Counted from the stretch's first letter, positions 14,940 through 23,093 are shown. The stretch is DNA of 32,506 nucleotides from CAZWCX01 sp964632945 (GCA_964632945.1 CAZWCX010000085.1:1-32506); one strand, 5' to 3'. Numbers and translations are program-made. The notes: a model not told the origin generated them from the sequence alone.

Positions 14940-16163
14940 TTACGGGCGGCGGGACTCCGAAGGCTCGGGAGCACCGGCCGGCGGTGAGCCGGGCGAGGCC
15001 GCTTCGGCGGTCGAGGGAGGCGCGCCGGGCGCGGCGCTGCCCGCCTCCCCTGCCTGCCGGCGAAGTTCCTCGCCGCGGGTGCGGTGCCGCTCGATTTCGG
15101 CTTCGAGCGTCGCCAGCTTCGACTGCGCTTCCTTGATCTGCACTTCGAGTTGCGCCTTCTGCGTATGCAGACGGGTCATTTCCTCGTTGACCCGGTCGAG
15201 GTCCATGGACGACCGGATGCGCTCCATTCGGCCGGCCTTGGCCTTCTCCACCTCGCGCAGCTCGTGGACGGTGCGCAGTCGCAGCGTCAGGTCCACCGCC
15301 GGAACCTGTCCGGCGAGGTCCCGGGTGCACAGCAGGGTCCCCACCGCGCGCTGGGCATCCTGCAGCTGTTTCGCGGCGGCCTCGACCTCCCGCTCCAGGT
15401 CCTTGATGCGGCCTGACGGCTCCGTCGTCGCGCCCAGGGTCCGCAATTCCTCCTCGATGCGCGCCTGCTCCACGCGGAGCTGCGCGGTCTCTTCCTGAAT
15501 GTCGATCGCGCGCTTCCGGTTGGACTCGATCTTCCCCATCAGGTCGGCGAAGGCCTGGTCGGTCACCGCCTCGGGGAACTTCGACGCGCACACCCGGCGG
15601 CCGACCTCCTCCAGCGCAGCCGCACGGTCGATCTCACGATAGCGCATCTTGGCTTCGACGAGGAGGATCTTGCTTTTGTCCATGACCTTGGCGAAGAAGC
15701 CGTGCTTCTGCCCATCCTGCTCGAGGCGGGTGATTTCCTGCCGGAGCCGGCCGAGGTCGTCTTCGAGCGCCGCCAGCGGTTGGAAGACGTCGGTGAAGCG
15801 TCCGGGGTCGGAGCACTTTTCGCGATAGACCTTGGCCCCCAGTTCGCCGATGTCCCGATACCGGTGTTCGACTTCGCGCATGGCATCCTTGACGCGCTGG
15901 TCGTTGCCGCGAACGATCGACTCGATGGCGACGACACGCTCGGCGCGGGTTTGGACCTGGGCAATCAGGTCGCGCGCCTGTTCGACGCGGGTCTGGAGCA
16001 CGCGTGCATCGTCGAGAAGTCGCGCGAGTTCGGTGTCGGCGGGGGGCGCGGGGGAGGCGGCGGAGACGGCCTGGCCGACGGCCAGGAGTTCCTGGTGCAG
16101 CCGGCCCTGGCACTCGACCAGTTCGGCCTCGAGAAAGGCGAGTTCCTTCTCGCGGGAATCCAT
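14940..16163 (-). CDS. Long coiled-coil protein of unknown function
   Basis: A 407-aa protein starting MDSREKELAFLEAELVECQ; a G-rich stretch 5 nt before the ATG is the likely ribosome site. Almost the whole chain (~1-370) has heptad-rich Glu/Arg/Leu/Ala composition typical of long coiled coils, with breaks near residues 45 and 165-200. There is no signal peptide or membrane helix. The C-terminal ~40 residues are a flexible Ala/Pro/Gly/Ser tail. It starts 22 nt after the stop of the STAS-repeat protein, so the pair forms an operon. I recognise no family; a scaffold or partner of the upstream STAS protein is the simplest inference. Confidence 0.75.
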   Translation of the reverse strand: MDSREKELAFLEAELVECQGRLHQELLAVGQAVSAASPAPPADTELARLLDDARVLQTRVEQARDLIAQVQTRAERVVAIESIVRGNDQRVKDAMREVEHRYRDIGELGAKVYREKCSDPGRFTDVFQPLAALEDDLGRLRQEITRLEQDGQKHGFFAKVMDKSKILLVEAKMRYREIDRAAALEEVGRRVCASKFPEAVTDQAFADLMGKIESNRKRAIDIQEETAQLRVEQARIEEELRTLGATTEPSGRIKDLEREVEAAAKQLQDAQRAVGTLLCTRDLAGQVPAVDLTLRLRTVHELREVEKAKAGRMERIRSSMDLDRVNEEMTRLHTQKAQLEVQIKEAQSKLATLEAEIERHRTRGEELRRQAGEAGSAAPGAPPSTAEAASPGSPPAGAPEPSESRRP

Positions 16164-16185
16164 GGGAGCCCCCCCTGGATGTGGG

Positions 16186-17874
16186 TCAGGACTGGGCGAA
16201 GGCGGCGAGCGCTTCCTTCTCGACCGGATAGGACGTGAGGTAGCTCCCCAGTCCGAGAAGGTTGAGGATGCTCTGGACCTTCTTGGGCACCTCGGCGAGG
16301 ACGATGTCGCCCTGCACTTCCCGAGCACGGCGGGCGACGGAGATGAGGACGCCGACGCCTGCGCTGCTGAGATAGTCCATGCCCTTGCAATTGAGGACGA
16401 AGCGATAGTTTCCTTGATCCATGAGGTTGTTGAGGAACTCCTCGACGTGGGGGAAGGTCTTGCCGTCGAGGTTTCCCTGCAGGCCGACGATGTGGATGTT
16501 CCACAGCTGGCCGGATTTGTGGGTGACGCCGGACTGGCGAACGATGATCTGGGCCCCCGAGAGTTTGACGACGAGTTGTTCACCGGTGTCGGCGGCCGCC
16601 GCGGCGGGCGGGGGAGCCGGAGCCGCGGGCCGCGGGGTCGCGGAGGTCGGGCGGACGGGCGTCGCCGGGCCCTTGGCCGGGGTCGGCACCGACCCCGTCG
16701 GACGGGCGGTCTTGGCCGGAGTCGCAGGGACGACGGGGGCGCGGCCCGCGGGGGACGGTCCGATGCCGGTGGGACGGGAAGTCTTCTGGGTCCCGGCGGG
16801 CGGCGCGGACGGGACGTCCCGGGCGCTCGGCGCGGCCCGGAACTCGGTCGGCCGTTTGGTCGTGGGCGCGACCGGAGCCGCGGGGATGTCCCTCGCGGTC
16901 GGCGCCGGGCGGTGCTCGGTCGGACGCTTGGTCGTGGGCGCGACCGGAACCGACGGAATGTCCTTCGCGGTCGGCGCCGGGCGGTACTCCGTCGGCCGTT
17001 TGCCGCCGGGTGCGACCGGAGCAGAAGGGATGTCCTTGGCCGTGGGGGCCGGACGGAACTCGGTCGGCCGCTTGGGCGTCACGGGGGCGACCGGAGTCTC
17101 CGCGGCGGGAAACGCCGTCGGGCGGCGCGGCGCGGCGGGAGGTGCGACCGGCACCTCGGGAATGTCGTCCGCCGGGGCGGGCGGCGGGGTGGCCCGACGC
17201 GCCGGCGTCGCGGTCCGCGCAGGGGGAGTTCCCGGGAGCGGGGTCTTGACCGTCGGCGCGTCCTGGGGGGAGGCCGCGGCCGGCCGCGCGACCGGCGGCG
17301 TCCCGGTCCTCCGGACCGGCGCGGGCGCCGGAGTCTTCGGGGTCTCCGCTTCGAGGGAAGAGATCGAAATCGGCTGCGTATCGGCGTTCGACGGGACCGC
17401 CCCGGTTCGCGTCGGCGCGGGCTGCGTGGGCGGGGCCGCCGGCGACGGGCCGGACTGGGACTTGATCCGGTCCTGCGCCTTCAGTACCGCGTTGACCTGC
17501 TGGGGATTCATCCTTCCCTGATCCAGCATCATTTTCCCAACGCGCTGGACCTTGCGGCCCTTCTTGAAGTCCTCCTGCTGCTGCCCAAGCGCCTCGTCGA
17601 TCTGCGCCTGGGTCGCAAACTTGTTGGCCACGGCGATCTGGCCGAAGCGGATGTCTTCGCTGCGGAGGGCCATGTATTGTTGCGCACGGAGGATGGCCGG
17701 AACCTGGTTGGGCTTGAGATACCCCTTCTTCTGCAGGATCTCCCCGAGGGACATCTGCATCCCGTCGGCCGTGTATCGCTCCTGCAAAGCGATGCACTCG
17801 TCGATCTGTTCCTGGGTGGCAAACCGGTTCATCACCGCGAGCTTGCCGAACAGCAAGTCAGCCTGGCTGCTCAC
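16186..17874 (-). CDS. Four MshEN-like motifs, Pro-rich 24-aa repeats and C-terminal STAS domain
   Basis: A 562-aa protein starting at GTG 17874 with GAGGTGA 6 nt upstream. Residues ~8-135 hold four copies of a helix-pair motif of the kind in GspE/MshE N-termini: LFGKLAVMNRFATQEQIDE, SLGEILQKKGYLKPNQVPA, RFGQIAVANKFATQAQIDE and RVGKMMLDQGRMNPQQVNA. Residues ~140-440 are a Pro/Ala/Thr linker with four 24-aa repeats of the type KRPTEFRPAPTAKDIPSAPV. Residues ~450-562 are a STAS domain; YLSSAGVGVLI carries the usual phospho-acceptor serine region. STAS proteins act in partner-switching control of sigma factors or other outputs. The same STAS and MshEN module types occur in separate genes at 6965-9467, suggesting a shared signalling network. 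It heads an operon with the coiled-coil gene. Confidence 0.8.
   Translation of the reverse strand: MSSQADLLFGKLAVMNRFATQEQIDECIALQERYTADGMQMSLGEILQKKGYLKPNQVPAILRAQQYMALRSEDIRFGQIAVANKFATQAQIDEALGQQQEDFKKGRKVQRVGKMMLDQGRMNPQQVNAVLKAQDRIKSQSGPSPAAPPTQPAPTRTGAVPSNADTQPISISSLEAETPKTPAPAPVRRTGTPPVARPAAASPQDAPTVKTPLPGTPPARTATPARRATPPPAPADDIPEVPVAPPAAPRRPTAFPAAETPVAPVTPKRPTEFRPAPTAKDIPSAPVAPGGKRPTEYRPAPTAKDIPSVPVAPTTKRPTEHRPAPTARDIPAAPVAPTTKRPTEFRAAPSARDVPSAPPAGTQKTSRPTGIGPSPAGRAPVVPATPAKTARPTGSVPTPAKGPATPVRPTSATPRPAAPAPPPAAAAADTGEQLVVKLSGAQIIVRQSGVTHKSGQLWNIHIVGLQGNLDGKTFPHVEEFLNNLMDQGNYRFVLNCKGMDYLSSAGVGVLISVARRAREVQGDIVLAEVPKKVQSILNLLGLGSYLTSYPVEKEALAAFAQS
16786..17073 (-). repeat. Four tandem 72-nt coding repeats
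   Basis: Units begin at an exact 72-nt spacing (CTC[GC]GTCGG landmarks at 16843, 16915, 16987 and 17059). They encode 24-aa Pro-rich units with RPTE(F/Y/H)R(P/A)AP. The fourth unit (16786-16857) is the most diverged. They form the linker of the STAS protein. Confidence 0.9.
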
Positions 17875-17903
17875 CTTTGGTCACCTCAATCAGGTCCCGG
17901 TCC

Positions 17904-17932
17904 TTCATAGCACATCCCCTCCGATCCGTCAA
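17904..17932 (-). promoter_or_regulatory. Promoter for the STAS-repeat/coiled-coil operon
   Basis: On the minus strand TTGACG and TATGAA are separated by 17 bp, with the GTG start ~30 nt downstream. Confidence 0.65.
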
Positions 17933-18076
17933 CAAGACCGGACCGGACCGCCGAATCCCTCCACAAGTTTTTTTTCCGGGTCGTCGGCGCGGTCGATCGG
18001 ACGGAACCTCCGTCGCCATCGACCGCTGTGACCGGAGGTTGGCGACCGGGTGAAAAAAAGAGTGATGGGTGCGCGG

Positions 18077-18105
18077 TTGACGCCGGTTTCTCGTCTCCCT
18101 AGAAT
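18077..18105 (+). promoter_or_regulatory. Promoter of the DnaA gene; decides its start
   Basis: TTGACG and TAGAAT are separated by 17 bp. Transcription would begin near 18112, so the in-frame GTG at 18050 lies upstream of the promoter and cannot be the start. Confidence 0.7.
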
Positions 18106-18130
18106 GACCCCCACACCAGGCAAAGGGGGG

Positions 18131-19597
18131 ATGATGCTGCCGAGGAACGTCACCGGATCCCGCGCGGTTCCGGGGGGCAGAAACGTGTTCGAGGACCTGC
18201 GACAGGCCCTCGCCCACGCCGGGCCGGACCTGCCCGTCCATCGCACGTGGACGGGGATCTGCCGGCTGCTCCAGGAACGCCTCGGTTCTTCCCGCTTCGC
18301 CGCCTGGATCCGCCACGTCGCTCACGTCGCCCTGGATGACCGGACGCTCACGGTCACGTTTTCGGGGCGACGGATCCGCAGCCAGTCGCAGGCGGAACTC
18401 CTCGAAGCGGTCACCGCCTGCGCCCGGGCGGCCACGCAGAGCCCGATCCGGGTCGTCTTCGCGGTCGGTGCGCCGGGCGAGAAGCACGCCGGCGCGGCGA
18501 CGCCCCCCGACGAGGGGATCCCCTCGCCGCGAACGGTCGAGGCCTTGCGTGCGCACGATGCGGCGGCGGCGGAGCGCCCGCCGGCGCTCCGCGAATTCCT
18601 CCCCGGTCCGCACATCGACCTCGCGGTCAAGGCCATTCGCTCGTATGTGACCGCCGCCCGGGTGGAGTTTGCCCCTCTGCTCCTCCATGGCGCGCCCGGC
18701 TGCGGCAAGACCCGCCTGCTGGAACTCGCCGCCGAGGTCGCCCGCGACCAGGGACGATTGCGCGGCGTCCTCCACGTCGGAGCCGAGGAGTTCTCGCAGC
18801 AGTACACGTTCGCCCTGCAGCGCGGCAAGCTGGCCGCCTTCCAGCAGAAGTACCGCTCGGTCGATCTGCTGCTCCTCGACGACGCGCACCGCCTCGCGTA
18901 CAAGGAAGCGACCCAGGACGAGTTCCTGCATACGTTCGACGCCCTGGAGCAATCCGGCCGTCGCGTGGTCGCGACCGCGCTATGGCCGGGGCGTGAGCTG
19001 CCGGGATTGCACCCGCGACTCCGCGCGCGCATGAAAAGCGGCCTCGAAGTCCGCATCGCGCTGCCCGGGACGGAGTCCCGCCGCGCCGCGCTCGCGCGCT
19101 GGAACCGGGACCGCTCGCGCCCCCTGCCGGTCGAACCGCTCGAGCGCCTGGCCCAACGGATCACCGGATCCCTGGAGACCCTCTGGCGCGCTTTCGATTG
19201 CGCCGCGGGCCGCCGCGTATCGACCGCCGCACACGCGGACGAAGTGATCGCCCTCACCCCGGGGGCGGTCAGCCGGGAGATTACGCTCCGCGACATCGCC
19301 GCGATCGTGGCCGCGCGCTACGACCTCCGCCCGGAGGACCTTCGCAACGCGGATCGCGGCCGCCGCATCAGCACCGCCCGCCAGATCTGCTTCACCCTCG
19401 CACGGCGCCTCACGCCTCACGCCCTCCAGGAGATCGGCGCCTACTTCGGAGGACGGAACCGGGCGACCGTCCTGGCCGGGATCGGCCGCGTGCGCGAACG
19501 CCAGGCCGTGGACCCGATCCTGCGCACCCTCCTCGAAGAATCCGCGCAAGCCCTCGCGAGCGGATCGGGGAATCCTCCCCCGCCCGCGCACGGCTGA
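18131..19597 (+). CDS. dnaA: Divergent chromosomal replication initiator DnaA-like ATPase
   Basis: About 488 aa from tandem ATGs at 18131/18134, just after AAAGGGGGG. A GTG at 18186 with GGGGGG 7 nt upstream is an alternative. Domain order (488-aa numbering): domain I (~35-95, TWTGICRLLQERLGSSRFAAWI); a variable linker; an AAA+ core with Walker A GAPGCGKT (187-194) and Walker B LLLLDDAH (246-253); and domain IV with the DnaA signature RRISTARQICFTLARRLT ... EIGAYFGGRNRATVL. In canonical DnaA the last motif is GGRDHTTV; here the Asp-His pair is Asn-Arg and the first Thr is Ala, changing residues that contact the DnaA box. I see no DnaA boxes or dnaN/recF/gyrB next to it, so it may be a paralogue or an initiator for a variant box. 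Confidence 0.82.
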   Translation: MMLPRNVTGSRAVPGGRNVFEDLRQALAHAGPDLPVHRTWTGICRLLQERLGSSRFAAWIRHVAHVALDDRTLTVTFSGRRIRSQSQAELLEAVTACARAATQSPIRVVFAVGAPGEKHAGAATPPDEGIPSPRTVEALRAHDAAAAERPPALREFLPGPHIDLAVKAIRSYVTAARVEFAPLLLHGAPGCGKTRLLELAAEVARDQGRLRGVLHVGAEEFSQQYTFALQRGKLAAFQQKYRSVDLLLLDDAHRLAYKEATQDEFLHTFDALEQSGRRVVATALWPGRELPGLHPRLRARMKSGLEVRIALPGTESRRAALARWNRDRSRPLPVEPLERLAQRITGSLETLWRAFDCAAGRRVSTAAHADEVIALTPGAVSREITLRDIAAIVAARYDLRPEDLRNADRGRRISTARQICFTLARRLTPHALQEIGAYFGGRNRATVLAGIGRVRERQAVDPILRTLLEESAQALASGSGNPPPPAHG

Positions 19598-19638
19598 TCG
19601 CGCAACGCTCCGCCCGCGCCCACGCCGGCGATAAAGAT

Positions 19639-19667
19639 TTGCAATCCCCCCTGCCGATCCGTATTCT
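19639..19667 (+). promoter_or_regulatory. Promoter for the lipoprotein gene
   Basis: TTGCAA and TATTCT are separated by 17 bp. Transcription would start ~48 nt upstream of ATG 19722. Confidence 0.6.
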
Positions 19668-19721
19668 CACTGTCGCCCCGGGGACGCCCCGGGGGCCGGT
19701 TCGCGAGAAGGAGGGGAGTCC

Positions 19722-20129
19722 ATGCGCGCAACGCTGGTCGGGATCGCCTGTCTGCTCACCGTCTTCTGCGGATGCGTGTCCAATCCGCAGGGCCCGAAGC
19801 CGAAGGAACGCTACGCCGCGTTCCGCCCCATGGAACCGGTCCGAATCACCCACGTCGATCGCGTCTCCTCCTTGAACAATCGGCTCGACCACAAGACCTA
19901 CGCCGGACTCAATTGGGTCAAGGGCGACATCCGCGTCACTCCCGGCCAGCACCGCGTCTCCGTCGAATACGACGACGAGACCCGCTACATCGGCGCCGAC
20001 AAGTCGCTGTTCGAGGTCCGCGAAGGCCTGCGGTACTACATCGGCGTGCGCCACGACCGTTTCTATCTCTTCCCCGACGTGATCAAGGTGGAAGAGATCG
20101 AAGGTTACTGGGATGAGCACTCCCGGTAA
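19722..20129 (+). CDS. Small predicted lipoprotein of unknown function
   Basis: A 135-aa protein with GGAGG 7 nt before the ATG. A short type-II signal, MRATLVGIACLLTVFCGC, ends in a lipobox-like VFCGC, so C18 is the likely lipidated residue. The mature part starts with a Pro/Lys tether, then a beta-rich region: GDIRVTPGQHRVSVEYDDET has the look of a 'vpaG.H.v.v.y' surface-exposed PEGA-like or DUF-type beta-sandwich strand pair, followed by KSLFEVREGLRYYIGVRHDR. It has its own promoter and terminator. I do not recognise a functional family. Confidence 0.72.
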   Translation: MRATLVGIACLLTVFCGCVSNPQGPKPKERYAAFRPMEPVRITHVDRVSSLNNRLDHKTYAGLNWVKGDIRVTPGQHRVSVEYDDETRYIGADKSLFEVREGLRYYIGVRHDRFYLFPDVIKVEEIEGYWDEHSR

Positions 20130-20149
20130 GCCGTCCCACTCCGGAGCGC

Positions 20150-20187
20150 CGGGCCGCCCCCTTCAGCGGGCGGCCCGCGCGTGTTTT
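20150..20187 (+). terminator. Intrinsic terminator after the lipoprotein gene
   Basis: A 10-bp perfect stem CGGGCCGCCC/GGGCGGCCCG (8-nt loop) is followed by CGCGTGTTTT. Confidence 0.8.
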
Positions 20188-20199
20188 CTCCCCCGCCCG

Positions 20200-20235
20200 A
20201 AAACGGTTGCGGCCCGGGACCTGCGTCCGGGCCGC
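20200..20235 (-). terminator. Terminator after tRNA-Thr
   Basis: On the minus strand a GCGGCCCGG-type stem with one bulge and a 4-nt loop (20209-20235) is followed by AACCGTTTT. It lies 12 nt past the tRNA 3' end. Confidence 0.65.
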
Positions 20236-20247
20236 GCGACGGGGAAA

Positions 20248-20319
20248 GCCGACCATGGGACTTGAACCCACAACCTGTGCTTTACGAAAGCACCGCTCTA
20301 CCGATTGAGCTAGGTCGGC
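20248..20319 (-). tRNA. tRNA-Thr (anticodon CGU)
   Basis: A 72-nt cloverleaf: acceptor GCCGACC/GGTCGGC, D-arm GCTC/GAGC with an 8-nt loop, anticodon stem GTGCT/AGCAC with loop TTCGTAA, 5-nt variable loop, and T-arm GTGGG/CCCAT with loop TTCAAGT. The anticodon CGU reads ACG. G1-C72, C2-G71 and G35-U36 are threonine identity elements. The 3' CCA is not encoded (the next bases are TTTC), so it must be added after transcription. Confidence 0.97.
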
Positions 20320-20331
20320 GACCAGATCCAC

Positions 20332-20359
20332 ATTCTAGGGGCATGGGCGAACTTTTCAA
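20332..20359 (-). promoter_or_regulatory. Promoter for tRNA-Thr
   Basis: On the minus strand TTGAAA and TAGAAT are separated by 16 bp, with the -10 only 12 nt from the mature 5' end of the tRNA. Confidence 0.7.
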
Positions 20360-20621
20360 GGTGTTTTCGCACCCCCCTCATTCCCCGCGCAACCCCTTGA
20401 TCCCATTCGGCCTTCCGGATCGGCCCGATTCCCCCCGCACGAATCGTCCGCTCATTTTCCCATCAAGCCCGCCCGAAGCCCCGCCGAAGTATCCCCATGG
20501 ACAGTCAAACGAATCCTCCAACGGGTGTGGTGCGGGGCACGGGGGCCCGGACGAACGGGCCGCGCCGGAGACCCTGATCGATGGTGGTCTCGTGTGAGCC
20601 TTCGGCTCCAAGGAGGGGAGG

Positions 20622-20969
20622 ATGTCGAACGAACGCCGCATTTCCACTCGAGTCCCGTGCCGGATCGAAGCGTACGTCATGCGCGCCGGTGCGGCGGGTC
20701 TCGGCGGTACCCGGATCTATCCGGTCCAGATCGAGCAGATGTCCGAATCCGGGGTGCGGCTGCACTCCCCCGTCCTCCTCCCCGAGGGGGAGAAGGTGAC
20801 GGTCTTCGTGGGCAAGCGCACGCACCCGATCGCCTTCCGCCGCGACGTCGAGGTCGTCTGGTCGGGCAAGAACGACGGAGATGGCGCCTGGATGGGCGGT
20901 CGCATGCTCGGGGCAGGATTCAAGCGCCACATCGGATCCATCTCCCGCCTGCTGCTGCGCGGGAATTGA
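20622..20969 (+). CDS. PilZ-domain protein
   Basis: A 115-aa single-domain protein with AAGGAGG upstream of ATG 20622. The PilZ signature is present in two parts: an N-terminal RRISTRVPCRIEAYV (R-x-x-x-R) and QMSESGVRLHSPVLLPEG, matching the (D/N)xSxxG loop with Gln in place of Asp. The rest is a six-strand beta-barrel pattern (EKVTVFVG; AFRRDVEVVWSG; WMGGRMLGAGFKR). PilZ proteins bind cyclic di-GMP and relay it to motility, exopolysaccharide or transcription machinery. The key arginines and the Ser-Gly remain, so binding is likely. It has no operon partner; an intrinsic terminator follows at 20980. Confidence 0.85.
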   Translation: MSNERRISTRVPCRIEAYVMRAGAAGLGGTRIYPVQIEQMSESGVRLHSPVLLPEGEKVTVFVGKRTHPIAFRRDVEVVWSGKNDGDGAWMGGRMLGAGFKRHIGSISRLLLRGN

Positions 20970-20979
20970 CGAACCCTTT

Positions 20980-21051
20980 GCCCGCTTCCGGCCCCGCCTT
21001 CTCTCGAACGAAAACTCGCTGGGCGGACTCCACCGGAAGCGGGCCCTTTTT
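20980..21051 (+). terminator. Terminator with long stem and loop after the PilZ gene
   Basis: A 12-bp perfect inverted repeat (20980-20991 with 21033-21044) encloses ~41 nt containing a smaller GGCCCCGCC/GGGCGG pairing. It is followed by CCTTTTT. Confidence 0.7.
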
Positions 21052-21092
21052 CCTTCCTCTCTCTCATCCGCAATCGCTCCCACGCGGGATCG

Positions 21093-21122
21093 GGGAGGCG
21101 CCCGGAACGCCGGGCGCCTCCC
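21093..21122. other. Perfect 13-bp GC hairpin in the 534-nt gap before the DUF35 operon
   Basis: The arms GGGAGGCGCCCGG and CCGGGCGCCTCCC enclose loop AACG. No U-tract follows, so it is not a standard intrinsic terminator. The rest of the gap (20970-21503) holds the PilZ terminator and the operon promoter at 21451; I see no gene in it. Confidence 0.75.
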
Positions 21123-21450
21123 TCGATGCCCCTCGAGCGCCGGCAGAATCCCTCGCCCGTCCGGCCTGCGCGGCGCCTGCCGATCTCCCGGGCGACCGCC
21201 TCCCGGTCTCCACGCCGGCGTCGAGCCACCGGGCCGGGCGGCCCTGGAGGGCCCCGGAGAAGGGTTCCGCGCCCGCATCGCGGAGGGCGGCTCGTGCCGG
21301 GTGTGCGGGGAGGGGCTCCCGGCGGCTCCGCAGGTTTAATGCCGATCGTGCGGGACCCCGCACCCTCGGGAGTGTTTCGCGCACTTCGGCCGGGGTGCGG
21401 TTTTTGCATGCCCCGGCCGGCACACCCATCCTGACGCGCCGCGCTTTCTC

Positions 21451-21479
21451 TTTACTCCCCCCGCCCGCCTCCGTATTCT
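21451..21479 (+). promoter_or_regulatory. Promoter for the thiolase/DUF35 operon
   Basis: TTTACT and TATTCT are separated by 17 bp. The leader to ATG 21504 is short (~18 nt) but contains GGAGGGAAA. Confidence 0.55.
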
Positions 21480-21503
21480 CCCTGCGTCCGCGGAGGGAAA
21501 TCG

Positions 21504-21965
21504 ATGTCACAGCCGCAGGAACCCATCATCGTCTGCCCCGGTCGGATCAAGATCCCGTACCGGTGGAGTGCGGGGCGTGCCGGTACGCACTTTCTGCAGG
21601 CGCTGCGCGACCGCGCGCAGATCGTCGGCCTGCGCTGCCCGAAGTGCCGCAGGGTTTCCGTCCCGCCGCAGCCGCACTGTCCCGCCTGTGCGGTGCCTGG
21701 GACCGAGTGGGTGGACGCAGGACCGCAGGGGACGCTGACGACCTGGACCGTGGTTCGCGAGTCCGTCCCCGGGGTCGATCCGATGCCGGTCCCGTATGCG
21801 TTCGGCGCGGTCCGCCTCGACGGCGCGGACACCGATCTGGTCCACTGGATCCTTGACGCCCCACCCTCGGACCTGCGCGCCGGGATGCGGTTCGAGGCTG
21901 TGTTCGCGGAATCGCGCCGCGGCGACATCCGCGACCTCCGCGGATTCCGACCCGCATCTTCCTAG
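21504..21965 (+). CDS. DUF35 zinc-ribbon/OB-fold protein A, thiolase partner
   Basis: A 153-aa protein with the full DUF35 layout. An N-terminal helix (YRWSAGRAGTHFLQALRD) is followed by a rubredoxin-like zinc ribbon with C45, C48, C59 and C62 (CPKC ... HCPAC). A C-terminal OB-fold from ~70 contains GTLTTWTVVRES and YAFGAVRLDGADT. Proteins of this family bind thiolase-superfamily enzymes and position acyl-CoA; examples are ChsH2 with the Ltp2 aldolase and the archaeal thiolase/HMG-CoA-synthase complex. It starts the operon and stops 15 nt before thiolase A. It is clearly a paralogue of the DUF35 gene closing the operon. Confidence 0.93.
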   Translation: MSQPQEPIIVCPGRIKIPYRWSAGRAGTHFLQALRDRAQIVGLRCPKCRRVSVPPQPHCPACAVPGTEWVDAGPQGTLTTWTVVRESVPGVDPMPVPYAFGAVRLDGADTDLVHWILDAPPSDLRAGMRFEAVFAESRRGDIRDLRGFRPASS

Positions 21966-21980
21966 CCGGGAGGCCCGCCC

Positions 21981-23093
21981 ATGGAACCCGTCGCCCTGGT
22001 CGGCTGGGCGCAAACCGTCCACGAGGCGGAGAAGCCGCACCTCAACTACACCGAACTCGCGTTCGAAGCCGTGGACGCCCTGCGCACGAAACTCGGCCTC
22101 GCGCCGTCGGCGATCGAAACCACGATCAGCGCGTCGAGCGACTTCACCGACGGACGCACGATCTCCAACATGGCGATCCAGGACGTCGTCGGCGCCGCCG
22201 GCCGCTCCGAATCGAAAGTGTCGATGGACGGCGCCTTCGCGCTCCTTTACGGATGGGCGCGAGTGGCGTCGGGAGCGTACTCGAACTGCCTGGTGGTCGC
22301 GCACGGCAAGCTGTCGGAAGGGGACGCCGGGCTGATCTCGAACGCGTCGTGGGACCCGATCATGCTGCGCCCCCTGGGGTTCACCGATCGCGCGGCGCTG
22401 GGGATGCAGGCGCGGCGGTGGCTCGACGCGCGCGGGTTGCCGGCCGAGACGCTCGCGCGCGCGGCGTCGACCTCCTGGACGCGCGCGGCGCAGAATCCGC
22501 ACGCCCACCGCCGGGAAGCAGCCTCCGCCGCGGCGATCGCGGCCTCGGGGGCGTGGGCCGACCCGCTCACGCGGGGGATGGCGGCGCCCGACTCCGACGG
22601 GGCCGCGTGCGTCCTGCTGGCTTCCCGCGACGCGGCCGCCCGGTTTCCCGGACCCAAGATCTGGTTGCGCGGGGTCGGCACCTGCTACGACGCCCATTCT
22701 CCCGGCGCCCGCGACCTGGCCGAATCGTTCGCGCTGCGCACCGCGGCCGCGGAGGCCTACCGCCGCGCCGGTGTGACTCGACCCGCGCAGGAAATCGCGA
22801 TCGCCGAAACCGTCGACCGCTCCGCCTGCCAGACCCTGCTCTGGGCCGAGGGGCTCGGCCTCTGCGCCCCCGAGCGGTCGGCAGACTGGCTCGAGACCCC
22901 GGCGTCCGCCGGCTACAACGCCTCGGGCGGGGCGATGGGCGCGAACCCCGGATTCGCCACCGGCCTCGTGCGCGTCGCCGAGGCCGCCGAACGGCTCGCG
23001 GGCGCCGCAGGACGCAAGGGCGTCGCCCACGGCTGCAACGGCGTACTCGGGCAGGCGCACTGCGTCTGGGTCCTCGAGGGAGGGAATGCCTGA
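21981..23093 (+). CDS. Thiolase-superfamily protein A (SCP-x/Ltp2-like), catalytic Cys absent
   Basis: A 370-aa protein with the length and fold pattern of lipid-transfer-type thiolases: GWAQTVHEAEKP near the N-terminus, a mid-region WTRAAQNPHAHRREAAS, and a C-terminal NASGGAMGANPGFATGLVRV. The region where thiolases carry the nucleophilic Cys (CASG) reads VSMDGAFALLYG, with no Cys. The C-terminal GHP histidine motif is GANPG. The chemistry is therefore not ordinary thiolysis or Claisen condensation. Relatives such as Ltp2 are retro-aldolases that use Tyr residues, with a DUF35 partner. Its stop codon overlaps the start of thiolase B (TGATG). Substrate unknown; acyl-CoA is likely. Confidence 0.85.
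   Translation: MEPVALVGWAQTVHEAEKPHLNYTELAFEAVDALRTKLGLAPSAIETTISASSDFTDGRTISNMAIQDVVGAAGRSESKVSMDGAFALLYGWARVASGAYSNCLVVAHGKLSEGDAGLISNASWDPIMLRPLGFTDRAALGMQARRWLDARGLPAETLARAASTSWTRAAQNPHAHRREAASAAAIAASGAWADPLTRGMAAPDSDGAACVLLASRDAAARFPGPKIWLRGVGTCYDAHSPGARDLAESFALRTAAAEAYRRAGVTRPAQEIAIAETVDRSACQTLLWAEGLGLCAPERSADWLETPASAGYNASGGAMGANPGFATGLVRVAEAAERLAGAAGRKGVAHGCNGVLGQAHCVWVLEGGNA

Noticed and set aside
17875..18130. Replication origin next to dnaA
   Set aside because: No TTATNCACA-type boxes or AT-rich unwinding region. Only a chance 8-bp inverted repeat (18005-18012/18033-18040) and a poly-T run are seen.
22253..23093. Plus-strand frame extending thiolase B upstream through thiolase A
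   Set aside because: Only the part after ATG 23093 resembles a thiolase. The upstream part is Arg-rich shadow of thiolase A.
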